Positions 17,068 through 26,371 are shown, counted from the stretch's first letter. The stretch: DNA of 38,038 nucleotides from Endozoicomonas arenosclerae (GCF_001562015.1 NZ_LASA01000059.1:37048-75085); one strand, 5' to 3'. Notes: generated by a model from the letters alone, not told the origin. Numbers and translations: made by a program.

Positions 17068-19146
17068 ATGACAGTATCCCGTGACACATCAGAGCCTATT
17101 CTGGTTTATCCCAAGACCCGAAAAGACGACACTATTGATCAGTATTTTGGTGTTGAAGTCAGTGATTCGTACCGCTGGCTGGAAGATGACCTCAGTGATG
17201 AAACAGCAGAATGGGTCAGAACTCAGAATACCGCTACCCAGGCTTACCTGAAGCAGATTCCCTATCGCGACAAGATTCAGTCCACCCTGAAAGAGCTGAT
17301 GGACTTTGAGAAAGTGCTGACACCTTTTGTAGAAGGCGGTGTGACTTACTTCTTCAGAAATGAAGGACTGCAGAATCAATTTGTACTTTATCGCCAGAAA
17401 GACGGAACTGAGCCGGAAGTCTTTCTTGACCCCAATACGTTCAGTGAAGACGGTACCACTTCTCTGGCGGGCATCAGCTTTTCAAAGTCCGGGAAGCTGA
17501 CGGCTTTTCAGCAATCTGAAGCAGGCAGTGACTGGACCACGATTCACATTATGGATTGTGAATCCGGAGAGATGCTGGAGCCTCCTTTAAAGGACATCAA
17601 GTTCAGTGACGCCAGCTGGCTCGGGGATGAAGGCTTTTTCTACTCTTCCTACGACAAGCCGGATGGCAGTGAACTCTCTGCCAAGACAGATCAGCACAAG
17701 CTTTATTTCCACAAACTGGGTACTCCTCAGTCTGAAGACCGTGTTATTTACGGTGCCAGCGAGTCTGAAAAACATCGCTATGTAGGAGGGGATGTCACTG
17801 AAGATGATCGTTATCTCATGGTCAGTGCTCAGGAGTCCACTTCCGGAAACCGTCTTTATTTAAAAGATCTCTCGGACAAAGACTCAACCCTGGTCGCCAT
17901 CGTTGATCATCTGGACTCTGATACCCATCTGCTTGATAGCGATGAACAGTTTCTCTATCTCCAGTCAAACAGCAACAGCCCAAATCAGCGGGTGGTTAAA
18001 GTGGCTGTGGATAACCCCGGGGAAGAAAACTGGGTAGACCTGATACCCGAAACAGAGCACACGCTGGATGCATTCTCCGGGGCTGGGTTTATCTTTGCTC
18101 ATTACATGGTAGATGCTGTTTCAAAAGTCTTTCAGTATGACTTTGAAGGTAAGCAGATTCGTGAAATTACACTTCCGGATCTGGGTTCTGCTGATGGCTT
18201 CTCCGGTAAAAGCAAGCAGAAGACACTCTACTTCAGCTTCACCAATTTCAAGACTCCAGGCCGAGTCTATTCTCTCGATCCAGTCAGTGGTGAATCTTCG
18301 GTTTACAAGATACCTGATTGTGCTTTTGACAGTGATCAATACGTCAGCAGACAGGTGTTTTATACCTCTAAAGACGGCACAAAAGTGCCTATGACAATTA
18401 ATCACCACAAAGACCTTAAGCTTGATGGCAATACTCCTACCCTTTTATACGGCTATGGTGGTTTTGATGTCAGCCTGACGCCTTACTACAGCTCAGCCAT
18501 TGCGGCCTGGCTATCGTTAGGTGGTGTTTATGTTGTGGCAAACCTGCGAGGGGGTGGTGAATACGGTAAGAAGTGGCACCTGGCAGGCACCAAGCTCCAG
18601 AAACAGAATGTTTTTGACGACTTTATAGCGGCTGCTGAATACCTGATCGACGAGAAGTATACCTCCAGCAATCATCTGGCTATTTTCGGGGGCTCTAACG
18701 GTGGGCTGCTTGTGGGAGCCTGTATGACCCAGAGACCTGATTTGTTCAAGGTGGCATTACCTGCTGTGGGTGTCCTGGACATGCTGCGCTATCACAAGTT
18801 TACTTCTGGAGCGGGTTGGGCATACGACTACGGTACCTCAGAAGATAACGCTGAAATGTTTGAGTACCTTCATGGCTATTCGCCCCTGCATAATATCAGG
18901 GAGGGAGTAGAGTATCCGGCTACGATGGTTACCACCGGTGATCACGACGATCGGGTGGTACCGGCTCATTCCTTCAAGTTTGCAGCTGAGCTTCAATCAA
19001 AACAGTCTGGTAGTAATCCGGCTCTGATTCGTATTGAAACCAATGCTGGTCACGGTGCAGGTAAACCGACCAGTAAAATGATTGAAGAGTATGCAGATAT
19101 ATACGGCTTTGCGCTGTTTAATATGGGTGTCGAAACTCTGAACTGA
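17068..19146 (+). CDS. Prolyl oligopeptidase family serine peptidase (S9A)
   Basis: A 692-residue enzyme that cleaves after proline in short peptides. The first part (about 1-75) and residues 400-692 form the alpha/beta-hydrolase domain around a beta-propeller. The catalytic Ser543 is in [11 protein letters not shown], the Asp is in [12 protein letters not shown] (627/628) and the His662 in NAGHGAGKP. Also typical are [14 protein letters not shown] and [13 protein letters not shown], which shape the oxyanion region. There is no signal peptide, so the enzyme is likely cytoplasmic. AAGG lies about 8 bases before the ATG. It stands alone after the orn terminator. Confidence 0.93.
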   Translation: MTVSRDTSEPILVYPKTRKDDTIDQYFGVEVSDSYRWLEDDLSDETAEWVRTQNTATQAYLKQIPYRDKIQSTLKELMDFEKVLTPFVEGGVTYFFRNEGLQNQFVLYRQKDGTEPEVFLDPNTFSEDGTTSLAGISFSKSGKLTAFQQSEAGSDWTTIHIMDCESGEMLEPPLKDIKFSDASWLGDEGFFYSSYDKPDGSELSAKTDQHKLYFHKLGTPQSEDRVIYGASESEKHRYVGGDVTEDDRYLMVSAQESTSGNRLYLKDLSDKDSTLVAIVDHLDSDTHLLDSDEQFLYLQSNSNSPNQRVVKVAVDNPGEENWVDLIPETEHTLDAFSGAGFIFAHYMVDAVSKVFQYDFEGKQIREITLPDLGSADGFSGKSKQKTLYFSFTNFKTPGRVYSLDPVSGESSVYKIPDCAFDSDQYVSRQVFYTSKDGTKVPMTINHHKDLKLDGNTPTLLYGYGGFDVSLTPYYSSAIAAWLSLGGVYVVANLRGGGEYGKKWHLAGTKLQKQNVFDDFIAAAEYLIDEKYTSSNHLAIFGGSNGGLLVGACMTQRPDLFKVALPAVGVLDMLRYHKFTSGAGWAYDYGTSEDNAEMFEYLHGYSPLHNIREGVEYPATMVTTGDHDDRVVPAHSFKFAAELQSKQSGSNPALIRIETNAGHGAGKPTSKMIEEYADIYGFALFNMGVETLN

Positions 19147-19153
19147 GTTAAAG

Positions 19154-19181
19154 GAGGGCTTGGCCTTTGCGCCTGGCCCTC
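19154..19181 (+). terminator. Hairpin after the peptidase gene
   Basis: GAGGGC (19154-19159) pairs with GCCCTC (19176-19181), with a further GGC/GCC inner pair. It begins 8 bases after the stop codon. No T-tract follows, so intrinsic termination is uncertain. The gap 19147-19280 holds nothing else I can support. Confidence 0.4.
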
Positions 19182-19280
19182 AATCCAAATCTGCCAGAAA
19201 TTGTTTTATTTCTTGAGAGCTTCGCAGGTGAACAAAGCGGATATGAGAATAACGCTCATCTTTCATTAAGTTCTGGTATT

Positions 19281-19703
19281 TCACCCGGTTTTTTTATGAG
19301 TTGTCCAGGTCCACTTAAGGATCGATTCTTTACTGAAAAGCTTTCCCAGAGTTTCAACATTACCCGTGTCTTTCCAGAGTTCTTTGCCTGAAACAATTCT
19401 GCAAATAGCCCGTTTTAAAGCCTGGGCCATTGTTCTGGCCAGAGATAAATCTATCCAGGCCACCATTTCAGCTTTTTGAAACTTTAGCTCCTGAGTCTTC
19501 GTATAGTTGCCATCCAGAATCCAGGCAGGTTGATCTAAAACTGCTTTCAGTCGGTTCTGAAATACTTCAGGCTCTACCGGCGTCCAGTTTGCTCCCCAAA
19601 ACAGTTCATCCATCTCGATATGTGGAATGGAGAGTTTATTCGCTATTTTTTTAGCCAAGGTCGATTTGCCCGAGCCACTAGTGCCAACAATGTTTATTTT
19701 CAT
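19281..19703 (-). CDS. P-loop kinase-like protein (adenylate kinase/topology-modulation type)
   Basis: A compact 140-residue nucleotide-binding protein. Walker A is GTSGSGKS at residues 7-14, followed by MDELFWGANWTPVEPEVF (32-49) and ILDGNYTKTQELKF (62-75), the pattern of small AAA/adenylate-kinase-like proteins often annotated as topology modulation or FlaR proteins. The substrate is unknown. It is the last gene of a three-gene minus-strand cluster with the NUDIX and GNAT genes (20-base and 16-base gaps), which suggests co-transcription. Confidence 0.85.
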   Translation of the reverse strand: MKINIVGTSGSGKSTLAKKIANKLSIPHIEMDELFWGANWTPVEPEVFQNRLKAVLDQPAWILDGNYTKTQELKFQKAEMVAWIDLSLARTMAQALKRAICRIVSGKELWKDTGNVETLGKLFSKESILKWTWTTHKKTG

Positions 19704-19723
19704 TGATCAGGTTCTTAAATCAG

Positions 19724-20182
19724 TCAGAATGGCAGTTGGTTTTTCAGGTGCTTCAGTGCTGATGAATAAACAGAGTGCCATTGGCCATCCGGTTTATTTT
19801 CCAGAGAATGCCAGAAGAATCGGAAGTTATGCCCTCCATCATCTTCGCAATAGTGATGCCATGAATCTTTCAGGTTATTGGCGTTGCAGAGTATAAAGTG
19901 CCATTGCTGACTCTGAAATCCAGCTTTCCAGGCTCCGAGGTACTGCACTATTCTCGCATTCGCTATGCCTGATTCTTCTTGGAGTTCCCTCAGGGCTGCT
20001 TGCGGCAGTGTTTCCCCTTTTTCCAGAGTCCCCTTGGCCAGTTGAATACCAGCCAGAGGGTGTTTGAAAACGAGAATCTCTGATGTTCCTTCATTCTCTC
20101 TAATCACCACAGGACAGACTTTGATCTTACGGAGTAAAAGCAAGTCATGATCAATGGGAGCTTGAGCTGATGTTTCGTCCAT
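19724..20182 (-). CDS. NUDIX hydrolase
   Basis: A 152-residue protein with a complete NUDIX box at residues 51-73: G-x5-E-x7-REL-x-EE-x-GI, reading GTLEKGETLP then QAALRELQEESGI. Such enzymes hydrolyse nucleoside diphosphates linked to another moiety; the substrate cannot be read from the sequence. The N-terminus (DHDLLLLRKIKVCPVVI) leads into the first strand of the fold. It lies in the middle of the GNAT-NUDIX-kinase cluster. Confidence 0.9.
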   Translation of the reverse strand: MDETSAQAPIDHDLLLLRKIKVCPVVIRENEGTSEILVFKHPLAGIQLAKGTLEKGETLPQAALRELQEESGIANARIVQYLGAWKAGFQSQQWHFILCNANNLKDSWHHYCEDDGGHNFRFFWHSLENKPDGQWHSVYSSALKHLKNQLPF

Positions 20183-20198
20183 GAATGTTTTGCACTTA

Positions 20199-20642
20199 TC
20201 AGGTTATATTAATTTCAAGCAGAGTATCGCCGTCGTCCAGTTCGCCAATCTCGGTAAAGCCGAAGTTTTTATACACTTTTGAGGCTTCCAGATTGGAGGG
20301 TTTGTGCATGGTGCGTAACTGTTTACCACCTAAAGCTTTCACTTCTTCAAGCAGTTGTTTAAGAGCATTTGAACCAATGCCCTGACCCTGGCAGGATTTA
20401 TCCACCATGAACCGGAACAGCCAATAAAGTTCCAGATCTTCCGGCTCATCTTCATGACAATAGGAAAGCAAGCCAACCACTTTGTTATTGTTATAGATGG
20501 CTCTGACCCGGTGGTGTGATTCAAATTTGGATTGGGCGATGGTATCGCCGTTCGGAGCTAAAAAACCTTCCTGTTCAGGAAGCAGCCTGAGACGCAGGCA
20601 GTCGAGATAATTGTCTTTTGTAACTTCGCGAAGTTCGACCAT
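20199..20642 (-). CDS. GNAT family N-acetyltransferase
   Basis: A 147-residue acetyl-CoA-dependent N-acetyltransferase. The acetyl-CoA pyrophosphate-binding motif is Q-G-Q-G-I-G at residues 85-90, preceded by the YWLFRFMVDKSC strand and followed by SNALKQLLEE. The C-terminal KVYKNFGFTEIGE is the usual motif-B end. The acceptor is unknown; diamine or spermidine acetyltransferases look similar. It is the first gene of the minus-strand cluster and is divergent from the rhlE-type helicase with a 191-base spacer. Confidence 0.9.
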   Translation of the reverse strand: MVELREVTKDNYLDCLRLRLLPEQEGFLAPNGDTIAQSKFESHHRVRAIYNNNKVVGLLSYCHEDEPEDLELYWLFRFMVDKSCQGQGIGSNALKQLLEEVKALGGKQLRTMHKPSNLEASKVYKNFGFTEIGELDDGDTLLEINIT

Positions 20643-20833
20643 TCAGTATGGATTCTTTCTTATTATGAGACGACAACCTTAGCTTTTATTGAGATCTTAA
20701 TCCAGAGTCGTATGTTGCACTGTAGTTCAGTTTAATCGTACTTAATAGCTTCAACCCCGCAGATACTGTAAGCTGCCCCTCCCTCCATGTCTTCAGCTCC
20801 GTTCCGCTGAATGACGCCAACCGAGAATGTTTC

Positions 20834-22186
20834 ATGAGTTTTGACTCGCTGGGGTTATCAGCTCCCATCCTCCAAGCTGTTTCAGAGCAGGGATATGATA
20901 CCCCTTCGCCTATCCAGTCACAGGCTATCCCTGCTGTGCTCGAAGGCCAGGATGTTATGGCTGCTGCACAGACCGGAACCGGTAAAACCGCTGGTTTCAC
21001 TCTGCCATTGCTGGAAAAGCTCTCTCAAGGGCAACGTGTACAGCCAAATCAGGTTAGGGCTCTAATTTTGACGCCCACCCGTGAGCTGGCCGCACAGGTG
21101 GCAGAAAGTGTAGAAACTTACAGCAAACATTTGCCAATCCGTTCAACGGTGGTGTTTGGTGGCGTCAAAATCAATCCCCAGATGATGCGGTTGAGAAGAG
21201 GGGTTGATGTACTGGTCGCAACTCCGGGAAGGTTGCTCGATCTCTACAATCAGAACGCAGTGAAGTTTAAACAGTTGGAAGTGCTGGTGTTGGATGAAGC
21301 CGACCGCATGCTGGATATGGGCTTCATCCATGATATTCGTAAGATTCTGGCCATACTGCCTAAGAACCGCCAGAGCTTACTGTTTTCGGCGACCTTTTCG
21401 GATGAAATCCGCAGTCTGGCAAAAGGCCTTGTTAAGTCTCCTGTAGAGATCTCGGTAACACCCAGAAATGCCACGGCCAAAACGGTAGATCAGTGTGTTT
21501 GTCCTGTGGATAAAAACAAGAAAGCCGCTCTGCTGACCCAGTTGATTAAAGACAATGACTGGAGCCAGGTGCTGGTGTTCACTCGTACAAAGCACGGCGC
21601 AAACCGGCTGACAAAACATCTCGACAGTAAAGGCATCCAGGCTGCCGCTATTCACGGCAATAAAAGTCAGAATGCCCGGACTAAAGCCCTGGCTGAATTC
21701 AAAAGTGGCGAAATCCGTATTCTGGTAGCCACCGATATTGCGGCCAGAGGTCTGGATATTGATCAGTTGCCGCAAGTCGTGAACTTTGATCTGCCTAACG
21801 TAGCCGAAGACTATGTGCACCGTATTGGCCGAACAGGTCGTGCGGGAGCCAGTGGGCAAGCTGTTTCTCTGGTGAGTGCCGACGAATTCAAAGAGCTGGT
21901 GGCCATTGAAAGGCTGACCCGGCAGGTCATTGATCGGGAGATCATTCCAGGCTTTAAACCAGTTAATAGCTTGCCTGAGTCCAAACTGGATACTCGTCCA
22001 CCCAAGCGGAAGAAACCTAAAAAGCCCAAGAAACCCAAGGTTGAGCACCAGGATGGTCAGCGTTCCGGAGAGGTCTCAAGAGGCCATAAGCCAGCTGCAC
22101 AGGCAAAGCGAAAACAGGGTACAGAGAAGAAAGAAGTGACCAGAAAGCCAAGGCGAAGAAAGCCGAAGCCCAAGGCTTCAGAGTAA
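20834..22186 (+). CDS. rhlE: DEAD-box ATP-dependent RNA helicase (RhlE type)
   Basis: A 450-residue RNA helicase. The Q motif lies at residues 6-32 (PSPIQSQ), Walker [10 protein letters not shown] at 44-52, PTRELA at 81-86, TPGR at 130-133, DEAD at 154-157, SAT in LLFSATF, and ARGLD and [10 protein letters not shown] in the second RecA-like domain. The tail after about 375 is strongly basic and rich in Lys/Pro/Arg ([14 protein letters not shown]), typical of RhlE-group proteins, and likely binds RNA. The role is in RNA remodelling during ribosome assembly or decay. Exact subgroup (RhlE versus similar proteins) is likely but not certain. Confidence 0.9.
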   Translation: MSFDSLGLSAPILQAVSEQGYDTPSPIQSQAIPAVLEGQDVMAAAQTGTGKTAGFTLPLLEKLSQGQRVQPNQVRALILTPTRELAAQVAESVETYSKHLPIRSTVVFGGVKINPQMMRLRRGVDVLVATPGRLLDLYNQNAVKFKQLEVLVLDEADRMLDMGFIHDIRKILAILPKNRQSLLFSATFSDEIRSLAKGLVKSPVEISVTPRNATAKTVDQCVCPVDKNKKAALLTQLIKDNDWSQVLVFTRTKHGANRLTKHLDSKGIQAAAIHGNKSQNARTKALAEFKSGEIRILVATDIAARGLDIDQLPQVVNFDLPNVAEDYVHRIGRTGRAGASGQAVSLVSADEFKELVAIERLTRQVIDREIIPGFKPVNSLPESKLDTRPPKRKKPKKPKKPKVEHQDGQRSGEVSRGHKPAAQAKRKQGTEKKEVTRKPRRRKPKPKASE

Positions 22187-22222
22187 TATAAAAACAGCCA
22201 GTCAACGGCTCTGACTGGCTGT
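22187..22222. terminator. Bidirectional terminator between convergent genes
   Basis: ACAGCCAGTC (22194-22203) and GACTGGCTGT (22213-22222) form a perfect 10-bp stem with a 9-base loop. On the minus strand it is followed by TTTTTATATT, a good intrinsic terminator for the NTF2-like gene; on the plus strand the tail is the weaker CATTTCT. It fills the 41-base gap between the helicase and the NTF2-like gene. Confidence 0.8.
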
Positions 22223-22227
22223 CATTT

Positions 22228-22614
22228 CTAGACCGGTGATTGAGAAATATGCTGGTGCCGAATCAGCCATTGGCCTGAATGGTTTTCCAGAAAAACACTG
22301 ACTCTGATTCGGGTATCTTCAGAACCTTTGACCTGCAAGATCATGCACAGGCAGGCGGCTTCACCAAACTGGTAAACAACAGGCTCTCCCATTTCTGCTT
22401 CAAAAGGTTCACTGGAGTTAAAATAATCCGTAAACCTTTGCCTTAGTGCTTCCCGATCATTCAGATTGATATGTAAACCAAAACTGTGGGGTTCATCGTC
22501 GGTAACAAACAACGACATGATGCCATGAACGTCCTTTGTCTGAATGTAATGATCATACTGCTTAACAATATGAAGAAAGGGGGTAAGCGACTCACCTGAA
22601 AGCTTCACAGCCAT
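22228..22614 (-). CDS. NTF2-like (SnoaL/DUF4440-type) small protein
   Basis: A 128-residue protein with the layout of an NTF2-like fold: N-terminal helices (TPFLHIVKQYDHYIQTKDVHGIMSLF, in two parts), then DREALRQRFTDYFN and C-terminal strands ending SGQWLIRHQHIS. Members include ketosteroid-isomerase-like enzymes and ligand-binding proteins; the ligand cannot be deduced here. There is no signal peptide. A strong terminator lies immediately downstream, and the MITE-like element starts 55 bases upstream of its start codon, so the element may lie in or near its promoter. Confidence 0.78.
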   Translation of the reverse strand: MAVKLSGESLTPFLHIVKQYDHYIQTKDVHGIMSLFVTDDEPHSFGLHINLNDREALRQRFTDYFNSSEPFEAEMGEPVVYQFGEAACLCMILQVKGSEDTRIRVSVFLENHSGQWLIRHQHISQSPV

Positions 22615-22668
22615 AACAGAAAACCTCTGGAATCTACGTCTCAGTAGCCACTAAGGGTAGTCTATGTG

Positions 22669-22694
22669 TAGGGCGCGTTCTCAATTATTCATGG
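22669..22694 (+). repeat. Left terminal inverted repeat
   Basis: 26 bases, perfect complement of 22911-22936. Confidence 0.85.
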
Positions 22695-22910
22695 GCTCAG
22701 TGCTGCCGTAAAGGGGTCAGATACAAGGAAGACTTGCGCTGGTGTAGTTCCTCTACATCAAGCAAGCTCTGAGGCAGTAGATGGCCCCTTTACGGAGCAT
22801 CCGAAGGACTCTTTCAGGAGCATCCATTGCAGCGTTCCAACAGATTGAAAGATGTTTATATTCCTGCACTGTTGCGCCTTGCACTGAATGCTCCTGAAAA
22901 GAGCTGAGCT

Positions 22911-22936
22911 CCATGAATAATTGAGAACGCGCCCTA
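22911..22936 (-). repeat. Right terminal inverted repeat
   Basis: 26 bases, perfect complement of 22669-22694. It ends 110 bases before the start of the TPR/DUF218 lipoprotein gene. Confidence 0.85.
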
Positions 22937-23046
22937 TTTGTGGATAACCGAAGCCTCCCGTTATTGTTTGATTTGTATCAATTCTGTCCATTCAGTCGCT
23001 GCTTATTATGGCATCAACTCCTTTTCTTATTTCTGGATTCTACTGA

Positions 23047-24126
23047 ATGCGCTCACTCCTGAAGCCCCTCGTTCTGGGAATGGCTCTCTCCACTGCTTTG
23101 GTTGGTTGTACTTCACTGACTGAGCAGCCTGCCTCTACGCCTTCTTTTGAACAGCAGAAACAGATCAATGATCTGGTTCAAACCGGGATGTACTACTACT
23201 GGAACGGTGGTGATCTCAAAAAGGTTGAACAGGAATTCTTCAAAGGCATCACCCTGAAGGGGAAGTTTGATGTTGTTGAAGCTTCTTTCGAACAGGCCAG
23301 TGAACTGGCGCCTAACCGTCTGGATCTGCGCTTTGGTATTGCTTCCACCCAGATCATCCAGAGCAAGGTCGACGACGCCATTAAAACCTATGAAAGTATT
23401 CTGGAGCTGGATCCGGAAAACTTTGATGCGGGTATTCTGGCAGCTGCCTACAAAAAAGTGTCTGGCGATATGGAAGGCTATAAGGCTGAAATGGCGGATC
23501 TGGGGCAACGTTACCCGGAACAGACAGCCGATTACCTGAGCACTTTTGAACGTACAGATACTTTCATGGCTACTGAGCTGAACACCAAGGCATCAACCAG
23601 TAAAGAGAAGAATCATACGATTGTGACTCTGGGCTATGCCCTGTCTCCTGAAGGCGAAATGCGTCAGCCTCTGATTGATCGTCTGGAGCAGACTCTGGCT
23701 GCAGCCACTAAAAATCCTGAAGCGACCGTCATCGTCAGTGGGGGTGTGCCCAATGGTGGTGTGACTGAATCTTTCCTGATGAAGCAGTGGCTGGTTGAGA
23801 AAGGTGTAGCGGCAGATCGTATCTACATGGACGACAAAGCCAAAGATACCGTGGGCAACGCGATCTACTCCACCGAGATTATGAAAGAGCTGGGTACAGA
23901 ACATGTCACTCTGATTTCTTCTGCCAGCCACATGCGTCGTGCTTTGAGTATTTTTGCTGAAGTGGCCGATCGTGAAAATGCAGAGATCAGCTTCGATAAC
24001 CTGGTCGCTATGGATTTCGATACTATGGAAGAAGCGATGACCGTTTCTGCAAATGAATCACTGGTTATCTACCGAGATATGCTTCGTGGATCTGGCATCT
24101 GGGCTTATCCGGGCCTGCAGATTTAA
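23047..24126 (+). CDS. TPR-containing DUF218/YdcF-like lipoprotein
   Basis: A 359-residue lipoprotein: the signal ends in lipobox LVGC with Cys21. Residues about 75-170 contain tetratricopeptide-like helices (DVVEASFEQASELAPNRLDL, DDAIKTYESILELDPENFDA). Residues about 190-350 form a DUF218 (ElyC/SanA/YdcF) domain: HTIVTLGYALSPEGEMRQPL, ATVIVSGGVPNGGVTESFLM, VAADRIYMDDKAKDTVGNAI, VTLISSASHMRRALSIFAEV. DUF218 proteins are linked to envelope integrity and peptidoglycan precursor metabolism; the reaction is not settled. Its stop overlaps the convergent queG stop by 4 bases. Confidence 0.87.
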   Translation: MRSLLKPLVLGMALSTALVGCTSLTEQPASTPSFEQQKQINDLVQTGMYYYWNGGDLKKVEQEFFKGITLKGKFDVVEASFEQASELAPNRLDLRFGIASTQIIQSKVDDAIKTYESILELDPENFDAGILAAAYKKVSGDMEGYKAEMADLGQRYPEQTADYLSTFERTDTFMATELNTKASTSKEKNHTIVTLGYALSPEGEMRQPLIDRLEQTLAAATKNPEATVIVSGGVPNGGVTESFLMKQWLVEKGVAADRIYMDDKAKDTVGNAIYSTEIMKELGTEHVTLISSASHMRRALSIFAEVADRENAEISFDNLVAMDFDTMEEAMTVSANESLVIYRDMLRGSGIWAYPGLQI

Positions 24127-25262
24127 TGTTGTGACTGTGGACTGTGTTGTTTAAGAGCCCAGTCCACATGCTCCTTCACCAGCTCTGACGGATAATCCTC
24201 ACGTTGGTGAAGAGCAGCTAACACTTTCTCAGTGGTTGGGGCATTGCCCAAGCCAACCGCCAGGTTCCTCAACCAGCACTCAAATCCAGCCCTGCGAATG
24301 GGTGAACCTGCAGTTCGGTCCAGAAACTCTTCTTCAGTCCACAGAAACAGGTCTGCCAGATCACTGTTATCCAGATGATGACGTGGCTTGAAGTCACTTT
24401 CCTGAGTGTGTTTTGCAAATCGATTCCAGGGGCAGGTGAGCTGGCAATCGTCACAGCCAAAAACCCGGTTTCCCATTTTGCTTCTCAGCTCTATCGGAAT
24501 AGGACCACTGTTTTCAATGGTCAGGTAAGAAATACATTTTCGGGCATCGATCTTGTAGGGCTCAACAATGGCTGCTGTCGGACAAATATCCATGCAGGCA
24601 CTGCAGCGACCGCAATGATTCTTTTCATACGGTTCATCAATAGGGAGTGGGAGATTGGTAAACAGCTCTCCCAGGAAGAAGAAAGAGCCCGCCTGACGAT
24701 TGATGATCAGTGAATGTTTACCCATCCAGCCAAGACCGGCCTGTTGAGCCAGTGGCCTTTCCATAACCGGTGCACTGTCAACAAAAGCTCGATAGCCATG
24801 CTCACCGGTAACCTCTTCTATTTTTTTACCCAGCTGGGTTAAACGCTTGCGTATCAGCTTGTGGTAATCGCGTCCCAAAGCATAACGGGATATGTAGGCT
24901 TTTTCCGGCTCATTCAGAATTTTAATGGTTTCTGTTTCTGCGGGGAGGTAATCCATCCTGACGGAGATGATCCGAATAACACCTTCGTGGAGTTTTTCAG
25001 GGTGGCATCGAAGGTCTTTATGCCGCTCCATATAGTCCAGATCACCGTGCAGACCCTGATCCAGCCATTCCTGAAAGTGTTTTTGGTCCGTTTCCGGAAT
25101 TTTAGCTTCCGTAATGCCAATGTCCTGAAAGCCCAGCTCTCTGGCCCATTGACGAATATTTTCAGTCAGTTCCTGATAATCGAGATCATTAGGGGAAGTG
25201 CTGGAAGTGGACACGTTAATAATGGCTGCCGGGAAAGAATCAAAGAATGTAAGAGTCACCAT
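24123..25262 (-). CDS. queG: Epoxyqueuosine reductase QueG
   Basis: Performs the last step of queuosine synthesis in tRNA, cobalamin-dependent reduction of epoxyqueuosine. Two [4Fe-4S] sites are seen: C217-x2-C220-x2-C223-x3-C227 with a later C277, and C243, C270, C273 completing the ferredoxin-like set. FVDSAPVMERPLA around 160-172 contains the catalytic Asp162. A HEAT-like tail follows. From the ATG at 25262 the product is 379 residues, but the first 16 residues are not typical and a GTG at 25214 would give a start more like E. coli QueG; neither has a clear ribosome-binding site. In E. coli it adjoins nnrD; here three extra genes intervene. Confidence 0.95.
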   Translation of the reverse strand: MVTLTFFDSFPAAIINVSTSSTSPNDLDYQELTENIRQWARELGFQDIGITEAKIPETDQKHFQEWLDQGLHGDLDYMERHKDLRCHPEKLHEGVIRIISVRMDYLPAETETIKILNEPEKAYISRYALGRDYHKLIRKRLTQLGKKIEEVTGEHGYRAFVDSAPVMERPLAQQAGLGWMGKHSLIINRQAGSFFFLGELFTNLPLPIDEPYEKNHCGRCSACMDICPTAAIVEPYKIDARKCISYLTIENSGPIPIELRSKMGNRVFGCDDCQLTCPWNRFAKHTQESDFKPRHHLDNSDLADLFLWTEEEFLDRTAGSPIRRAGFECWLRNLAVGLGNAPTTEKVLAALHQREDYPSELVKEHVDWALKQHSPQSQH

Positions 25263-25596
25263 TCTAGCACACCCGTTTATGAGATTAATGGGCAGAAGAC
25301 GCTGTTGAATGGTTTCAATGCCGGATACTGATTGATGAAAATACGGTTACAAAAATTACTGTTCGATTGGGTATGGGAAAAGCAAAGACGGGTGTATGAT
25401 CCTTAAGTCGAACGAATTATCTAAATATAAAAAAACGTTGTTAAATTGATTTCATTTCTGAACTGGGTTGTTAGCAAGATCAAGGAAGAGAGGCTATCGA
25501 GTCAGAGGCATCAGCATTACACACGATGGCGTTGTTAACTGGCTGTGGAATGCAACAGGGACGATGTAGACATTATAAAAACAGCAGGACAAGCGA
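25263..25596. other. Intergenic region upstream of queG and the SGC protein
   Basis: 334 bases, AT-rich around 25405-25450, with no supported gene. It must hold the divergent promoters. I find no convincing -35/-10 pair, repeat or RNA. AGGA lies 7 bases before the ATG at 25597. Confidence 0.5.
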
Positions 25597-26253
25597 ATGA
25601 TCAATATAAGCCAGTTTAAATCACTCTCGCCAACAAGCTGCCATTGGATTGATGGGGCTAAACAGCCCGTCGGAAGTCAGGCTAAACCTGACAAGGCACT
25701 ACCTGATTACGCTAAAGAATCCTTTTATTACGCTAATACCCATCAAAAGAATGGCGGCTTACAGATAAAACCAGCCAGTAAAGGGGATTATGAAGGCGTA
25801 TATATCCCCTACGAAAATGATAAAGCCACATTTTCAAAAAGTATTGTCAGTGGCTTTATTGCCAGTGGTGGTTTTTCAGGTTGTACTTTTCAGCTCTATA
25901 ACGATGGTAATGGTCGTGTAGTGGGTACTCATATTTATCAGGGCGGTGGTCAGCGCAGGGATCTGGAGTACGAAGCTGCAGTGGCTGGCTGGAAGTTGCT
26001 TTACACCTGGGAAAGTAATGGTTTGATGAATGACCCCACCATGACAAAAAGTGGTTTTGTAATGGCTATTGTTCAACCCAATGTTATTGATGTGGTCGCC
26101 GTGCGTTTGACGGGAGCGGGTCGGTCGGAAAAGATTCTGGCTCAAAACCGTATCGCAGACTGGAAAAATTATAATGGTGGTGCCTACGGTGGCTCGGTAG
26201 GTGGTGTGACGACTAAACCTGTTGGTCGTGGTCAAAGAGCTATGTCAATCTGA
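25597..26253 (+). CDS. Putative CNF/BLF1-like deamidase-type protein
   Basis: A 218-residue protein with no signal peptide and no family I can name with certainty. The segment GGFSGCTFQLYNDGNGRVVG then THIYQGG (residues 91-117) has a Cys96 in an S-G-C-T turn and His112 16 residues later. CNF1 (Cys866/His881) and Burkholderia lethal factor 1 (LSGC motif, Cys94/His106) use the same order and similar spacing to deamidate host glutamines, and CheD shares this fold. The C-terminus is Gly-rich (NGGAYGGSVGGVTTKPVGRG). The motif is seen directly; the toxin-like deamidase role is inference. AGGA lies 7 bases before the start. It lies in an insertion between queG and nnrD. Confidence 0.6.
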   Translation: MINISQFKSLSPTSCHWIDGAKQPVGSQAKPDKALPDYAKESFYYANTHQKNGGLQIKPASKGDYEGVYIPYENDKATFSKSIVSGFIASGGFSGCTFQLYNDGNGRVVGTHIYQGGGQRRDLEYEAAVAGWKLLYTWESNGLMNDPTMTKSGFVMAIVQPNVIDVVAVRLTGAGRSEKILAQNRIADWKNYNGGAYGGSVGGVTTKPVGRGQRAMSI

Positions 26254-26268
26254 TTAAAGACTTCTTTG

Positions 26269-26304
26269 AGGAGCACTTAAAAAAACGGTAAAGTAAGTGC
26301 TCCT
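26269..26304 (+). terminator. Perfect 11-bp hairpin after the SGC protein gene
   Basis: AGGAGCACTTA (26269-26279) pairs fully with TAAGTGCTCCT (26294-26304) around a 14-base A-rich loop, 16 bases after the stop. No T-tract follows, so it may be a Rho-type or stability hairpin. Confidence 0.5.
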
Positions 26305-26371
26305 GTACCTGTAAACCATGATTAAATTAACAAATTACAGGAATAATAAGAAAAAGCTTGAGAAGTAAGTC

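Larger units (their letters stand above)
22669..22936. mobile_element. MITE-like element with 26-bp terminal inverted repeats
   Basis: A 268-bp noncoding unit begins TAGGGCGCGTTC (22669) and ends with its exact complement at 22936. The inverted repeats are identical over 26 bases (22669-22694 and 22911-22936) and extend further as GCTCAG with a 1-base gap. The outer TA at both ends may be a TA target duplication. Inside are two long stems: one bounded by CCGTAAAGGGG (22706-22716) and CCCCTTTACGG (22785-22795), with an inner CTTGC/GCAAG and GTAG/CTAC core, and one with arms 22808-22843 and 22869-22904 (CTCTTTCAGGAGCAT pairing with ATGCTCCTGAAAAGAG). No transposase is present, so movement would need a helper. 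Confidence 0.75.

Noticed and set aside
21377-22048. 223-codon minus-strand frame inside the helicase gene
   Set aside because: The helicase motifs on the plus strand account for this DNA.
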